A stretch of 64,000 bases of DNA, taken from the NCBI GenBank assembly GCA_002894665.1, contig NCRB01000001.1:1-64000 (forward strand). Direction: 5' to 3'. The notes beneath the pieces are model-generated. The model was not told the origin of the DNA and ran no database searches. It worked only from the letters and a program-made list of their open reading frames with translations. The stretch's first letter is position 1. Every line of letters starts with the position of its first letter. The DNA comes from Salinivenus iranica (lineage in GTDB: Bacteria > Bacteroidota > Rhodothermia > Rhodothermales > Salinibacteraceae). This document shows, one piece after another, positions 1 through 8,524 of the stretch. Position numbers and translations under genes: made by a program.

Positions 1-104
1 GCTGGGAGCGGAGCGACCGAGTGCTCTCCGGGGTGCGCTCGAAGCGACCTGCCTCAGGGATTTTGAGTTCGCTCATACCTGTAAACACAAAGTTGACGGT
101 GTAC

Positions 105-830
105 TTAGTGCTGGTGCAGGGCGGCGTGAATGTCGCGTACGGCCTGATCGATGCCGACGAGCACCGCACGGGCGATGACCGCAAATCCAATGGACACCTC
201 CTGGACGTGCGGCACGCGTTCCTGGAAGCGGGACAGATTGCGGTAGTTGAGGCCGTGGCCGGCATGTACGCGCAGTCCGGCCTCGTGGGCCGCCTGGGCG
301 CCGGTGGCCAGGCGCTCCGCTTCGGCCCGCTGGTCGGCCTCCGTCGGGGCGTCGGCGAAATCGCCCGTGTGAATCTCGATGGTGTTGGCTCCGACCGCGG
401 CGGCCGCCTCGATCTGTTCGGGCACAGGGTCCACGAACAGGCTTACCTGCTCCACGCCGGCGTCGTACAGCCGATCGATGACAGAGCGGAGGCGGTCCGC
501 ATTCGCGGTCACGTCGAGTCCCCCTTCCGTGGTAACCTCCTCGCGACGTTCCGGGACGAGGGTGGCAAGGTCGGGACTCACATCGCAACAGATCGACACT
601 ACCTCCTCTTCGGTCGACAGCTCGAAGTCGAGTTTGCCCTGAACCGTGGCCGCAAGCTGGCGCACATCCCGTTCGGTGATGTGGCGCCGGTCCTCCCGCA
701 AATGAAACACGATGCCGTCGGCCCCGGCGTGCTCGCACCGGGCCGCCGCGTGGACCGGATCGGGAAATGTCTCTTGGCGGGCGTTTCGCAGGGTCGCCAC
801 GTGGTCGACGTTGATCAGCAGATTGGTCAT
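105..830 (-). CDS. pdxJ: Pyridoxine 5'-phosphate synthase
   Basis: PdxJ condenses 1-deoxyxylulose 5-phosphate with 3-amino-2-oxopropyl phosphate to pyridoxine 5'-phosphate, in the cytoplasmic DXP-dependent vitamin B6 pathway. The 241-residue product has the family's usual length and opens with NVDHVATLRNAR (residues 7-18). It carries the HLREDRRHI substrate-binding stretch (43-51), a conserved Glu near 72 and the GHGLNY phosphate-binding loop (191-196). The frame runs open upstream, but the ATG at 830 is the first Met before the conserved core and gives the normal family length. It stands alone and diverges from the next gene across a 278-bp gap. Recognition is by family motifs and is firm. 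Confidence 0.96.
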   Translation of the reverse strand: MTNLLINVDHVATLRNARQETFPDPVHAAARCEHAGADGIVFHLREDRRHITERDVRQLAATVQGKLDFELSTEEEVVSICCDVSPDLATLVPERREEVTTEGGLDVTANADRLRSVIDRLYDAGVEQVSLFVDPVPEQIEAAAAVGANTIEIHTGDFADAPTEADQRAEAERLATGAQAAHEAGLRVHAGHGLNYRNLSRFQERVPHVQEVSIGFAVIARAVLVGIDQAVRDIHAALHQH

Positions 831-1108
831 GGAGAACAGTGGGCCCAAACACAAACGGGAAGCGAACAGGACACTCCTGCAACTCGGTGGGGGGCGGTTT
901 GTTTGTGGACGACCCTCAACATTCACGGCGTTCGGACGAACCGACACGGCGACGCCTGCGGGAGGAGGGGCCTGATTGCATTTCGACCGGGTGCCCTCTA
1001 TTTTCGGCAGTCGACGCCGCACTCTCCGGTCTCGCCGGGTACGAACAGGGCGAATGAGGAGACGGTACTTCGAACCCAATTATTGTCATCACCCACCGGA
1101 TCGATCAT

Positions 1109-1570
1109 ATGGCGACGCGTAGCGAACAGCTTCGAACGGGCGTGCAGGTCACGCTGGGCATTCTCATTGTCGGCCTGGCGTACTTCCTTTACTACTCAAT
1201 TACCGAGCCCTACGAGCAGATTGAGCGCCAACAGCAGCTCACGGAAGACACTCGGAATCGAATGTCCAACATTCGAACGGCACTGATCGACTTTGAGCGC
1301 GACAGTGGGTCGTTCCCGGATTCCCTTGATGGAATGCTTGTTCACCTCCGCAACGACTCCATTCTGGTGAATGAGCAGGACAGTGTGTTTGGGGGGGCGA
1401 TTAATCTGGATTCGCTGTTTTACTCGCCCCGAACGGGCAACCGATTCCAGTACAGCGTCAGTGACACGGGGCGCGTCGAGACCTATCTGCTGAAGGACCC
1501 CGACTCGGACGACCAAATTGGCACGCTGACGGGAGATCCCACGCAGACCAACGCGGCGAGCTGGGAGTAG
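1109..1570 (+). CDS. Membrane-anchored pseudopilin-like protein
   Basis: This 153-residue protein has a short N-terminal tail, one hydrophobic segment (about residues 12-29) and an acidic soluble domain. After the helix, ALIDFERDSGSFPDSLDGML resembles the part of GspG-type pseudopilins where a helix meets a 'YPts..GL' turn. The SPRTGNRFQYSV stretch could be the following strand. No prepilin peptidase site (G|FTLIE) is visible, so this is not a classical class III signal protein. The next gene looks like an actin-fold PilM or DUF3822 protein, and a pair acting at the inner membrane is possible. Function is inferred only from this layout. Confidence 0.7.
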   Translation: MATRSEQLRTGVQVTLGILIVGLAYFLYYSITEPYEQIERQQQLTEDTRNRMSNIRTALIDFERDSGSFPDSLDGMLVHLRNDSILVNEQDSVFGGAINLDSLFYSPRTGNRFQYSVSDTGRVETYLLKDPDSDDQIGTLTGDPTQTNAASWE

Positions 1571-1625
1571 GGCTGACGGGAGGACGTTCGATCTCGCGCG
1601 TGAGGGATGAGTCTACCTTGGGGAC

Positions 1626-2525
1626 ATGACGAGCGCTAGTGCACTCCACATTCAGGGACGTCGGCTGCGATACGTCGAGGTTGCCCGCGCCGCCGACGGT
1701 CCGTCGGTGGTCACTGTGGGACAACACGTGCTCGAGGAGGATGGGCTCCAGGGCCTTCTGGGGGGGGATGCGGAGCTGTCGCGAGAGGGGCGAGACACAT
1801 TGGAAAAGGCACAAGACGCCCTTTCGGCCGAGAAGGGGCGGGTGGTCGTGTCGCCGTCCGCGGTCTACAGCTTTTTGGTCCCCCTCCCGGCCGAGGCGCC
1901 CGGGGAGCGGCGGCAGCACGTGCTCCAGCAGACCGCCCTCGTTACGGGCACCGAAACGGTGTCTCACCTGCACGTGGAGGCCGCCGAGGTGCGCCCCGCC
2001 CCCGACCAGGAGGGACGGCCCTACGAGTGGGTGCATGTGATGGCCGTCCCGAAAGCGGCGCGCACGCAGATCGGGGCGGTCTTCGGCGGGACGGAGGACG
2101 AGTGGGACTGGATGGTGAGCTCCGAGGCGGTGGCGTACGTCCCTCGTGCCGACGCAGCGGACGCGGGGGCACCCTTTGCGCTGCTCGCTGGCGAGTACGA
2201 TACGCACACGGAATTTGCTCTCGTGCACGAGGGCGACTGGCATCACGCCCAGTACACCGAGGCGCCCCAGCACGCGGAGGACCTGGGGTACAGCGTTCGG
2301 TCGTTTCTGAACGGGGTGGGCGTATCGCCGGGCGCCGTGGGGCAGGTGGCGACGTATGGGGCGCCGATGACGCCTGCGCACCGGTCGGTCCTTGAGGCGG
2401 ACGTCGGACCGGAGGCGGCGGCCCTCGACCCCTTTGCCAGGATTGAGGACGAGCCGGCGGGGGAGGGAGAGCCGTCCGCCTTTGCCCCCTGTGTGGGCGC
2501 CGCCCTGCACGCGCTCGACGACTGA
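1626..2525 (+). CDS. Putative actin-fold (PilM/DUF3822-like) protein
   Basis: The 299-residue acidic protein has no signal peptide. Its pattern fits an ASKHA-fold protein of the PilM or DUF3822 kind: an N-terminal strand pair ending in VVVSPSAVYSFLVPLP (about 75-92), a central region, and a late segment ending FAPCVGAALHAL that resembles the last helix of PilM-type proteins. In Bacteroidetes, DUF3822 genes commonly sit just before rsmD and coaD, as here, which supports the call. Several rival reading frames overlap it, but this one carries the normal acidic composition. Membership in the exact family is inferred, not proven. Confidence 0.65.
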   Translation: MTSASALHIQGRRLRYVEVARAADGPSVVTVGQHVLEEDGLQGLLGGDAELSREGRDTLEKAQDALSAEKGRVVVSPSAVYSFLVPLPAEAPGERRQHVLQQTALVTGTETVSHLHVEAAEVRPAPDQEGRPYEWVHVMAVPKAARTQIGAVFGGTEDEWDWMVSSEAVAYVPRADAADAGAPFALLAGEYDTHTEFALVHEGDWHHAQYTEAPQHAEDLGYSVRSFLNGVGVSPGAVGQVATYGAPMTPAHRSVLEADVGPEAAALDPFARIEDEPAGEGEPSAFAPCVGAALHALDD

Positions 2526-2634
2526 CGGCGCCGCGGGCGAATCGGATCTCTTGCCCGCGGACTCCTTTCATGAAGGTGTGCATCGACGAACTGAACGGGG
2601 AATCCGCTTGGCCTCATCAATCTTGCTCTGCATT

Positions 2635-3231
2635 ATGAACATTATCGCCGGTGAATTTGGAGGGCACGGGCTGAAGTCGCCTTCGGGACACGAGACGCGT
2701 CCGTCGACCGCTCGCGTTCGGGAGTCGCTCTTTAGTCTCGTCGATGCCCGCATCTACCTCGACGGGGCGGAGGTGCTGGACCTTTTTGCCGGCACGGGCG
2801 CCCTCGGGCTGGAGGCCCTGAGCCGGGGGGCGGCGCTCGTCACCTTCGTCGAGTCGGATGGGCAGGTCCTCGAGTACGCCCGGGAAAACGCCGAAAAGCT
2901 GGGCGTTGAGGACCGGTGCATCTTCATTCAGGGAGACGCCGTCGACTTTCTGGAACAGTACAGCGGGCCCGAGCTCGACCTCATCATGGCGGACCCGCCG
3001 TACAAGCTCGACGCCCTGCGCGATCTGCCCGATCTCGCCGTTCCCCTGTTGCAGCGCGACGGCGTCTTTACGCTGGAGCACAGCTCGCACGACTGGTTCG
3101 ACGAGCACCCGCACCTCATGACCAGCCGGCCCTACGGGCGAACGATCGTGAGTCTTTTTCGCCCCCCGCTTCCACCGGCCGACGACGCGGAAGAGACGTC
3201 GTCGGAGGGGGCGGCCTCGCCGTCGCCGTAA
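2635..3231 (+). CDS. rsmD: 16S rRNA (guanine966-N2)-methyltransferase RsmD
   Basis: RsmD methylates G966 of 16S rRNA using S-adenosylmethionine. The 198-residue product shows the family start MNIIAGEFGG, then the RPSTARVRESLF helix (22-33), the SAM-binding loop DLFAGTGALGLEAL (49-62) and the catalytic ADPPY motif (119-123). The frame is open further upstream, but the ATG at 2635 gives the canonical N terminus. The last about 20 residues are an acidic, Ser/Pro-rich extension. It lies 49 bp before coaD, a common rsmD-coaD pairing in bacteria. Confidence 0.95.
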   Translation: MNIIAGEFGGHGLKSPSGHETRPSTARVRESLFSLVDARIYLDGAEVLDLFAGTGALGLEALSRGAALVTFVESDGQVLEYARENAEKLGVEDRCIFIQGDAVDFLEQYSGPELDLIMADPPYKLDALRDLPDLAVPLLQRDGVFTLEHSSHDWFDEHPHLMTSRPYGRTIVSLFRPPLPPADDAEETSSEGAASPSP

Positions 3232-3280
3232 GGCCCCGTTCGGGGGCCACGCTCCCATCGTAGAATTACTCGTCGACGCC

Positions 3281-3772
3281 ATGGATGGCTCTCTCGGGTT
3301 GTATCCCGGTACGTTCGACCCTTTCACGTACGGGCATCACGACGTCCTCAAGCGGGCGCTTCGGATCTTCGAGCATGTGGAGGTCACCGTCGGGGTGAAC
3401 GTGGAGAAAGACACGCTCTTTACGACCGAGGAGCGGACGCGTCTTATTCGCAAGTGTACGGCCGACCTGGAGGGGGTGAGCGTGGCGGTACACGAGGGGC
3501 TTATCGTGGACCGTGCCCGCAACATCGGCGCGGGGGCCCTGGTTCGCGGACTCCGGCAGGTGAGTGACTTCGACTCGGAGTTTCGGATGGCATTTGCCAA
3601 TCGCAAGCTGGCCCCGGAGCTGGAGACGGTGTTTTTCATGACCTCTGAGGAGTATGCCCTGATTAGCTCCTCCATGGTGCGGGACGCGCACCGGTGGGAT
3701 GGGGATGTATCGAAGTTCGTCCCGCCCCCGGTGGTCGAGGCGCTCCGGCGAAAAAAACAATCCACGGTATAG
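3281..3772 (+). CDS. coaD: Phosphopantetheine adenylyltransferase
   Basis: CoaD transfers AMP from ATP to 4'-phosphopantetheine, the penultimate step of coenzyme A synthesis. The 163-residue protein has the nucleotidyltransferase signature YPGTFDPFTYGHHD (8-21), the RGLRQVSDFDSEF stretch (89-101) and the ISSSMVRD motif (128-135), in place of the usual ISST.VR. Length and order match the family. It follows rsmD by 49 bp and precedes an aminotransferase on the same strand. Confidence 0.97.
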   Translation: MDGSLGLYPGTFDPFTYGHHDVLKRALRIFEHVEVTVGVNVEKDTLFTTEERTRLIRKCTADLEGVSVAVHEGLIVDRARNIGAGALVRGLRQVSDFDSEFRMAFANRKLAPELETVFFMTSEEYALISSSMVRDAHRWDGDVSKFVPPPVVEALRRKKQSTV

Positions 3773-3838
3773 AGGCGCTCGCGGGCCGGTGTCTTCCCGA
3801 CGCGCCCACATTTTGAGCTCATCCACACGGTTTCATCT

Positions 3839-5053
3839 ATGGCTTCCTCTCCCCCTTCCGTCGAATTCAATGCGCGCGTGACGTCGATGCAGCCGTCCGC
3901 CACGCTGGCGATGAAGTCGCGCGCCACGGAAATGCAACGTCAGGGACACCCCGTGGTGACCCTCAGTGCGGGCGAACCCGACTTCGATACGCCCGCGCCC
4001 ATCGCCGAGGCCGGGATGGAGGCCATTCGGAGTGGGTTCACGCACTACACCGAAAATACGGGCACGTTGGAGCTCCGAGAGGCCATTTGCGACAAGTTTG
4101 AGCGGGACAACGGGCTCTCGTACACCCCCGATCAGATCGTTTGCTCGAACGGGGCGAAGCAGTCGCTCGCCCTGGCCATTCACGCGCTCTGCGATGCGGG
4201 AGACGAGGTCCTCATTCCGGCGCCCTACTGGGTGAGCTATCCTGAGATGGCCCGGTTTGCGGGCGCGGAGCCGGTGGTGGCCCCGACAGGGGTCGAGGAG
4301 CAGTATCGGCTGACGCCCGAGGCGCTCGACGACGCCCTGACGGACGACACGCGGGCGTTCATTCTCTGCACGCCCTCGAACCCGACCGGGGCCATGTACT
4401 CGCCCGAGGAGCTGGAGGCCCTGGCCGCTGTGCTGCGGGACTACGAGGATGTGTTCGTGATCTCTGACGAGATCTACGAGCATGTGCGGTTTGATGCGGA
4501 ACACCGCGCCTTTGCCTCCATCCCCGGCATGAAGGAGCGCACCGTGACGATCAACGGGTTCTCGAAGGCCTACGCCATGACGGGCTGGCGCCTCGGGTAC
4601 CTTGCGGCGCCCGCCCCGGTGGCCGACGCAACAGCCAAAATCCAGAGCCAGTTCACCTCGGCCCCGTCGAGCATCTCCCAGAAGGCCGGCGTGGCGGCAT
4701 TGGAGATGGACCAGGAGCCGGTGGACGACATGGTGTCGGCCTTCCGTCGCCGGCGGGACGTGGTGGTCGAGCGCCTCGGGGCCATCGAGGGGGTGACCTG
4801 CCCGACGCCGGACGGGGCGTTCTACGTCTACCCGGAGGTCTCGCCCTTCTTCGGCACGGATGCCCCGGACGGGCGCACCATCGAGGATAGTGACGACCTC
4901 TGCTTCTACCTTCTTGAGGAGCATCACGTTGCCCTGGTGCCAGGGGCGGCCTTTGGCGGCCCCAACGGCGTGCGGTTGTCGTACGCCTCTTCAATGGAGG
5001 AGCTTACGACTGGACTCGACCGCATTGAGGAGGGGCTGAACGCGCTCCGATAG
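3839..5053 (+). CDS. Class I aspartate/prephenate-type aminotransferase
   Basis: This PLP enzyme of fold type I most resembles the AspC/AspB-type aspartate or glutamate-prephenate aminotransferases. The 404 residues include the SAGEPDFDTPAPI substrate-loop start (about 42-54), the CTPSNPTGA motif, the ISDEIYEH PLP-phenol Asp region, and the Schiff-base lysine K243 in NGFSKAYAMTGWR. The C-terminal arginine motif is present as GVRLSYA. Bacterial members often have mixed specificity, so the exact amino donor cannot be set from sequence. It stands 66 bp after coaD. Confidence 0.93.
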   Translation: MASSPPSVEFNARVTSMQPSATLAMKSRATEMQRQGHPVVTLSAGEPDFDTPAPIAEAGMEAIRSGFTHYTENTGTLELREAICDKFERDNGLSYTPDQIVCSNGAKQSLALAIHALCDAGDEVLIPAPYWVSYPEMARFAGAEPVVAPTGVEEQYRLTPEALDDALTDDTRAFILCTPSNPTGAMYSPEELEALAAVLRDYEDVFVISDEIYEHVRFDAEHRAFASIPGMKERTVTINGFSKAYAMTGWRLGYLAAPAPVADATAKIQSQFTSAPSSISQKAGVAALEMDQEPVDDMVSAFRRRRDVVVERLGAIEGVTCPTPDGAFYVYPEVSPFFGTDAPDGRTIEDSDDLCFYLLEEHHVALVPGAAFGGPNGVRLSYASSMEELTTGLDRIEEGLNALR

Positions 5054-5092
5054 GTTGTTTTCTATCCCGCCCGGCTGACCCTTCGCGCTTGA

Positions 5093-6352
5093 ATGTCCGC
5101 CTCCGTGGAATCGTCTTCGCCCTCCTCCCCCTCGGTGTCTAGCTCCTCGTCGGAACGCCCGCCGAAGGTCCCTCCGTCGACCCAGGAGGCAACCGATCGG
5201 CCCTGGCTGCACCTGCTGTTGTTTGTGCTGACCCTTGGCTCCACGGTGTACGCCGGGGCCCTGTGGGTGAATCGGACGCTCTACTACGAGGCGCAAGGAG
5301 ACTCCCTGTCGCTACTGTTTTTGACGGTGCCGGAGGGGTGGGTGATCGACGGGTTTCGGTACGCCATTCCCCTCCTGGGCTTCCTCACGGTTCACGAGTT
5401 TGGCCACTACTTCGCCGCCCGCCACCATCGGGTCAAGACGTCGCTTCCGTACTACATTCCGTTCCCGTTCAACGGGATCGGCAATTTTGGGGCTGTGATT
5501 AGCATCCGCGAGGCCATCCCGAGCACCCGTACGCTCTTCGACATTGGGGTGGCGGGGCCGCTGGCGGGGTTCGTGGTGGCCCTGGGCGTGTTGCTCTACG
5601 GATTCAGTACGCTCCCGCCGCCAGAGTATCTTCTGGACCTGCCGGGACACGAGATGCTTAAGGAGCATATCCGGCAGCACGGCACCTTCCCCGATTCGCC
5701 CCCCAAGCCCGCGGACGGCACGTTCGTTTTGGTTGTAGGGCAGACTCCGCTCTATTGGCTTCTGTCGCAGGGGTTTGCGAATGTGCCGCCGATGTATGAG
5801 ATGTACCACTACCCGGTCCTCTTTGCCGGGTGGCTGGGGCTCTTTTTCACGGCCCTGAACCTGCTTCCGGTGGGGCAGTTGGATGGAGGGCATGTGTTGT
5901 ACGCGCTCTTTGGGCAGACCTGGCACCGTCGGTTTGCACAGGCGTTTGTGTTTCTCCTGCTGTGGTCCGGCGGGATTGGGTTTATGGACGAGGTGCAGCC
6001 GGCGCTTGCCGACATGGGGGCCGGGTGGGGCGTGCTGAGCTGGCCGATTCTGGTGCTCCTATTCTACGCGTACCTGTACCGCCCCCTCGGGCGGCGACAC
6101 AAGCACATTGCGGCCGGGGCGGCCGGCCTGTTGCTGGGAGTCATGGGGGCCGTGGCCATTGGGCCGGCGCTCACCCAGTTCGGGTACACCGGATGGCTGG
6201 TGTGGACGCTCCTTATCATTTTTCTCATTCGGGTGGAGCACCCGCCGGTGCTGCATCGAACCCGGCTGACGCCCCTTCGTCGGGGGCTTGGCTACCTCGC
6301 GATTGTGATCTTTCTGCTCTGCTTCAGCCTCCGGCCGTTGTCGGTGCTGTAG
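5093..6352 (+). CDS. Site-2 protease family membrane metalloprotease (M50)
   Basis: A polytopic membrane protein of 419 residues with the zinc-binding HEFGH motif (101-105) in a transmembrane helix and the third ligand in LNLLPVGQLDGGH (Asp near 264). This is the S2P/SpoIVFB-like intramembrane protease signature. A charged Ser/Glu-rich cytosolic N terminus of about 40 residues precedes the first helix. Several hydrophobic helices follow the active site up to the C terminus. No PDZ domain is evident, so it differs from RseP. The substrate is unknown. It starts 39 bp after the aminotransferase. Confidence 0.92.
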   Translation: MSASVESSSPSSPSVSSSSSERPPKVPPSTQEATDRPWLHLLLFVLTLGSTVYAGALWVNRTLYYEAQGDSLSLLFLTVPEGWVIDGFRYAIPLLGFLTVHEFGHYFAARHHRVKTSLPYYIPFPFNGIGNFGAVISIREAIPSTRTLFDIGVAGPLAGFVVALGVLLYGFSTLPPPEYLLDLPGHEMLKEHIRQHGTFPDSPPKPADGTFVLVVGQTPLYWLLSQGFANVPPMYEMYHYPVLFAGWLGLFFTALNLLPVGQLDGGHVLYALFGQTWHRRFAQAFVFLLLWSGGIGFMDEVQPALADMGAGWGVLSWPILVLLFYAYLYRPLGRRHKHIAAGAAGLLLGVMGAVAIGPALTQFGYTGWLVWTLLIIFLIRVEHPPVLHRTRLTPLRRGLGYLAIVIFLLCFSLRPLSVL

Positions 6353-6385
6353 CCCGTTGCACGTCTGAATCAACCGATCGGATCG

Positions 6386-6847
6386 ATGGGCCTGCGATTG
6401 TGGAGGAGCGTACAGGTACTGGGCATGATGCTGCTCGGGGGACTCCTCCTGGGGTGCGATCAGGTGTCGGCCCCGTCCGCGACGGAGGCCCCGATGGTGG
6501 CGGACCTGGAGGTAACCCCCGACAGCGTAAAGGCGGAGGCGCTCCCGCCGGATCTCGTGACCGACTCCACGGTGCGGATGCCGCTGCGCGTCTCCGTTCA
6601 GGCCTGGGATCCGGACGGCGAGATCGAGCGCGTGTCCTTTACAGTGGAGCCGGTGGCCAATCCCCAGGGGGCGGCCTTCGGTCAGCTGCAGGCGACGGAG
6701 GAGGGACGCTACGCCCGCGAATTTGCCGTGCCGGTGCCCGCTACGCGGGACGCGGTCTACGCCCTTCGCGTCTTTGCCGTAGACTCGGATAGCTTGGCCA
6801 GCAATCAGGCCATTGGGCGGGTTCGATTCGTGCCGGCCTCGGAATAG
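6386..6847 (+). CDS. Putative lipoprotein with Ig-like domain
   Basis: The 153-residue precursor has a signal peptide ending in the lipobox LLLGC (Cys 24), so the mature protein should be lipid-anchored. The rest contains DSTVRMPLRVSVQAWDPDG and evenly spaced strands that look like one Ig-like or cadherin-like beta-sandwich, a common extracellular fold in this phylum. It is 33 bp after the protease and 43 bp before a secreted propeller-type protein, so the three are probably one transcript. No enzyme motif is visible. Confidence 0.75.
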   Translation: MGLRLWRSVQVLGMMLLGGLLLGCDQVSAPSATEAPMVADLEVTPDSVKAEALPPDLVTDSTVRMPLRVSVQAWDPDGEIERVSFTVEPVANPQGAAFGQLQATEEGRYAREFAVPVPATRDAVYALRVFAVDSDSLASNQAIGRVRFVPASE

Positions 6848-6890
6848 TGCTGCGAACTGCGATTCTTTCCGACTCGACGATTCGTTTCTC

Positions 6891-8504
6891 ATGACGCGTG
6901 TGTCGGCCGTGGCGGCCGTCCTGCTTCTTTTTGTCGTTCCTTTCTCGGCCGAGGCCCAGCGCCTGGCCCCCACCACAGGGGTGGCCAGCAATCAGGTGCA
7001 GGTGCTGGCCCCGGCGGGCGACTCGCTCTGGAGCGGGCCGCTCCTGACGCTCTATCTGGAGCCGGCGGACCGGCCCCGTCCCGCGGACAGCCTCCTCGCC
7101 GCGCAGGTCCCGGCCCTAACGGACGAGGACAACGTGGTCTTTGCCCTGGCGGCCCGCAACGAGGCGGGCCCCCGGTCGCTGGTGTGGGCGGGACTGGCCT
7201 TTAGCGCCGGGCAGAACGTGGCGGCGGGGGGCTTCCTGGTGTCGACCGACGGCGGCGAGACGTTTGACCGCCGCGCCGATCAGCTGGATGCGCCGGAGGA
7301 TACGACGGTGGCGTATGGCCCCGCCACGTTGCCCGCGACGCCGGTCGTGCAGGAGGCGAACAGTGCCCCGCAGGACCTGGCCCTGGGACGCGAGGGCGAC
7401 ACGGTGTGGGTGGCCGGCAACCAGAGTGGGCTTCGGCGCTCGGTCGATCAGGGACAAACGTGGTCGCGCGTGGTCCTGCCGCCCGACACCCTTCGGTCGA
7501 TCACCCCGGACTCCAGCTACAACTTCCGCGTCGGGCCCCCGCAGGACGAGGGCCCCGGGTGGCAAAACCACCTCGTGTTCAGCACGCTGATGGACGACAC
7601 GGGCACGCTGTGGGCCGGGACGGGCGCGGGACTCAACCGGTCGCGCCCCCAGGACGTGAGTCCGACGGGCGAGCGGGCGTGGCGGCGGTTCGAGGCGGGC
7701 CCGCAGCCCGATCGCCTCACGGGGAATACGGTGGTGGCCCTGGCCGAGCAGCCGCGCCCGGGCGGCCGCAATCCCATCTGGATGGCGAGTTGGGCGAGTG
7801 GCGGAGGGGCCGAGGGCCAGCGCTTTGGCGTCACGATGACGCCGGACGGAGGGGCCACCTTCCGGAAGGTGCTGGTCGGCGAGCGCATCTTTGACCTGGC
7901 CGCCCGCGCGGAGCGGGTCTTTGCGGTTGGCGCACAGGGCCTGTTCGTGTCGGCGGACCAGGGACAGACCTGGCGGTCGATTGAGGACTTTCCCCTGAAG
8001 AGCGACGCAAAAACGCTGCCGCCCGAGGTAGAGGCCCGGTCCGTGGCCGTGACCCCATCGGCGCTCTGGGTGGGGACGACGGAGGGCCTTCTCCGTCTCG
8101 ACCGGACCCAGGAGCAGCGGCTGCTCCCGTCGGCCGCGGACGCTCCGACGCCACGCTGGACGCTCCTCCGGGCCCAGGTGCCCGTCAACCCCAGCCCGGA
8201 GCAGACCAGCGAGCAGGTGCCAGATGTGGAGAGCTACGCCTATCCGAATCCGTTCGTCCCCAGTCGCGACCAGCTTCTGCGCATTGCCTACGAACTCGAC
8301 GCTGCGGGCCCGGTGACGGTGACGATCTACGACTTCGGGATGAACAAGGTGTGGTCGACGACCGAGACCCAGCCGGCCGGGCAGCAGGAGACGACCTGGG
8401 ACGGCACCGACGACCGGGGCCTGCGCGTGCCGACGGGCACGTACTTCTACACCGTGGAGGGGAACGAGGAGACCGTGCGGGGCAAGATTCTGCTTAGCAA
8501 TTGA
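6891..8504 (+). CDS. Secreted propeller-type protein with FlgD-Ig/Por-secretion-like C-terminal domain
   Basis: The 537-residue protein begins with a signal peptide (MTRVSAVAAVLLLF... ending near SAEAQ). The body repeats 'S.DQGQTW' and 'STDGGETF' motifs (for example VDQGQTWSRV and SADQGQTWRS), typical of BNR/YCF48-like beta-propeller blades. The last about 95 residues begin with YAYPNPFVPSRDQ and end TYFYTVEGNEETVRGKILLSN, the pattern of FlgD-Ig-like or type IX secretion C-terminal domains. The start at 6891 was chosen because it opens the signal peptide. The next gene is a PorV-like outer-membrane protein, which fits export by that route. Ligand or enzyme activity is unknown. Confidence 0.85.
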   Translation: MTRVSAVAAVLLLFVVPFSAEAQRLAPTTGVASNQVQVLAPAGDSLWSGPLLTLYLEPADRPRPADSLLAAQVPALTDEDNVVFALAARNEAGPRSLVWAGLAFSAGQNVAAGGFLVSTDGGETFDRRADQLDAPEDTTVAYGPATLPATPVVQEANSAPQDLALGREGDTVWVAGNQSGLRRSVDQGQTWSRVVLPPDTLRSITPDSSYNFRVGPPQDEGPGWQNHLVFSTLMDDTGTLWAGTGAGLNRSRPQDVSPTGERAWRRFEAGPQPDRLTGNTVVALAEQPRPGGRNPIWMASWASGGGAEGQRFGVTMTPDGGATFRKVLVGERIFDLAARAERVFAVGAQGLFVSADQGQTWRSIEDFPLKSDAKTLPPEVEARSVAVTPSALWVGTTEGLLRLDRTQEQRLLPSAADAPTPRWTLLRAQVPVNPSPEQTSEQVPDVESYAYPNPFVPSRDQLLRIAYELDAAGPVTVTIYDFGMNKVWSTTETQPAGQQETTWDGTDDRGLRVPTGTYFYTVEGNEETVRGKILLSN

Positions 8505-8524
8505 TCGGAGCCGTGACGCTTGTG

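Noticed and set aside
1-104. Feature at the left edge
   Set aside because: The 104 bases before the pdxJ stop show no coding frame with family motifs and no RNA signature.
3232-3248. GGCCCC/GGGGCC hairpin as a terminator after rsmD
   Set aside because: There is no T-run after the stem and coaD follows directly; more likely only local structure.
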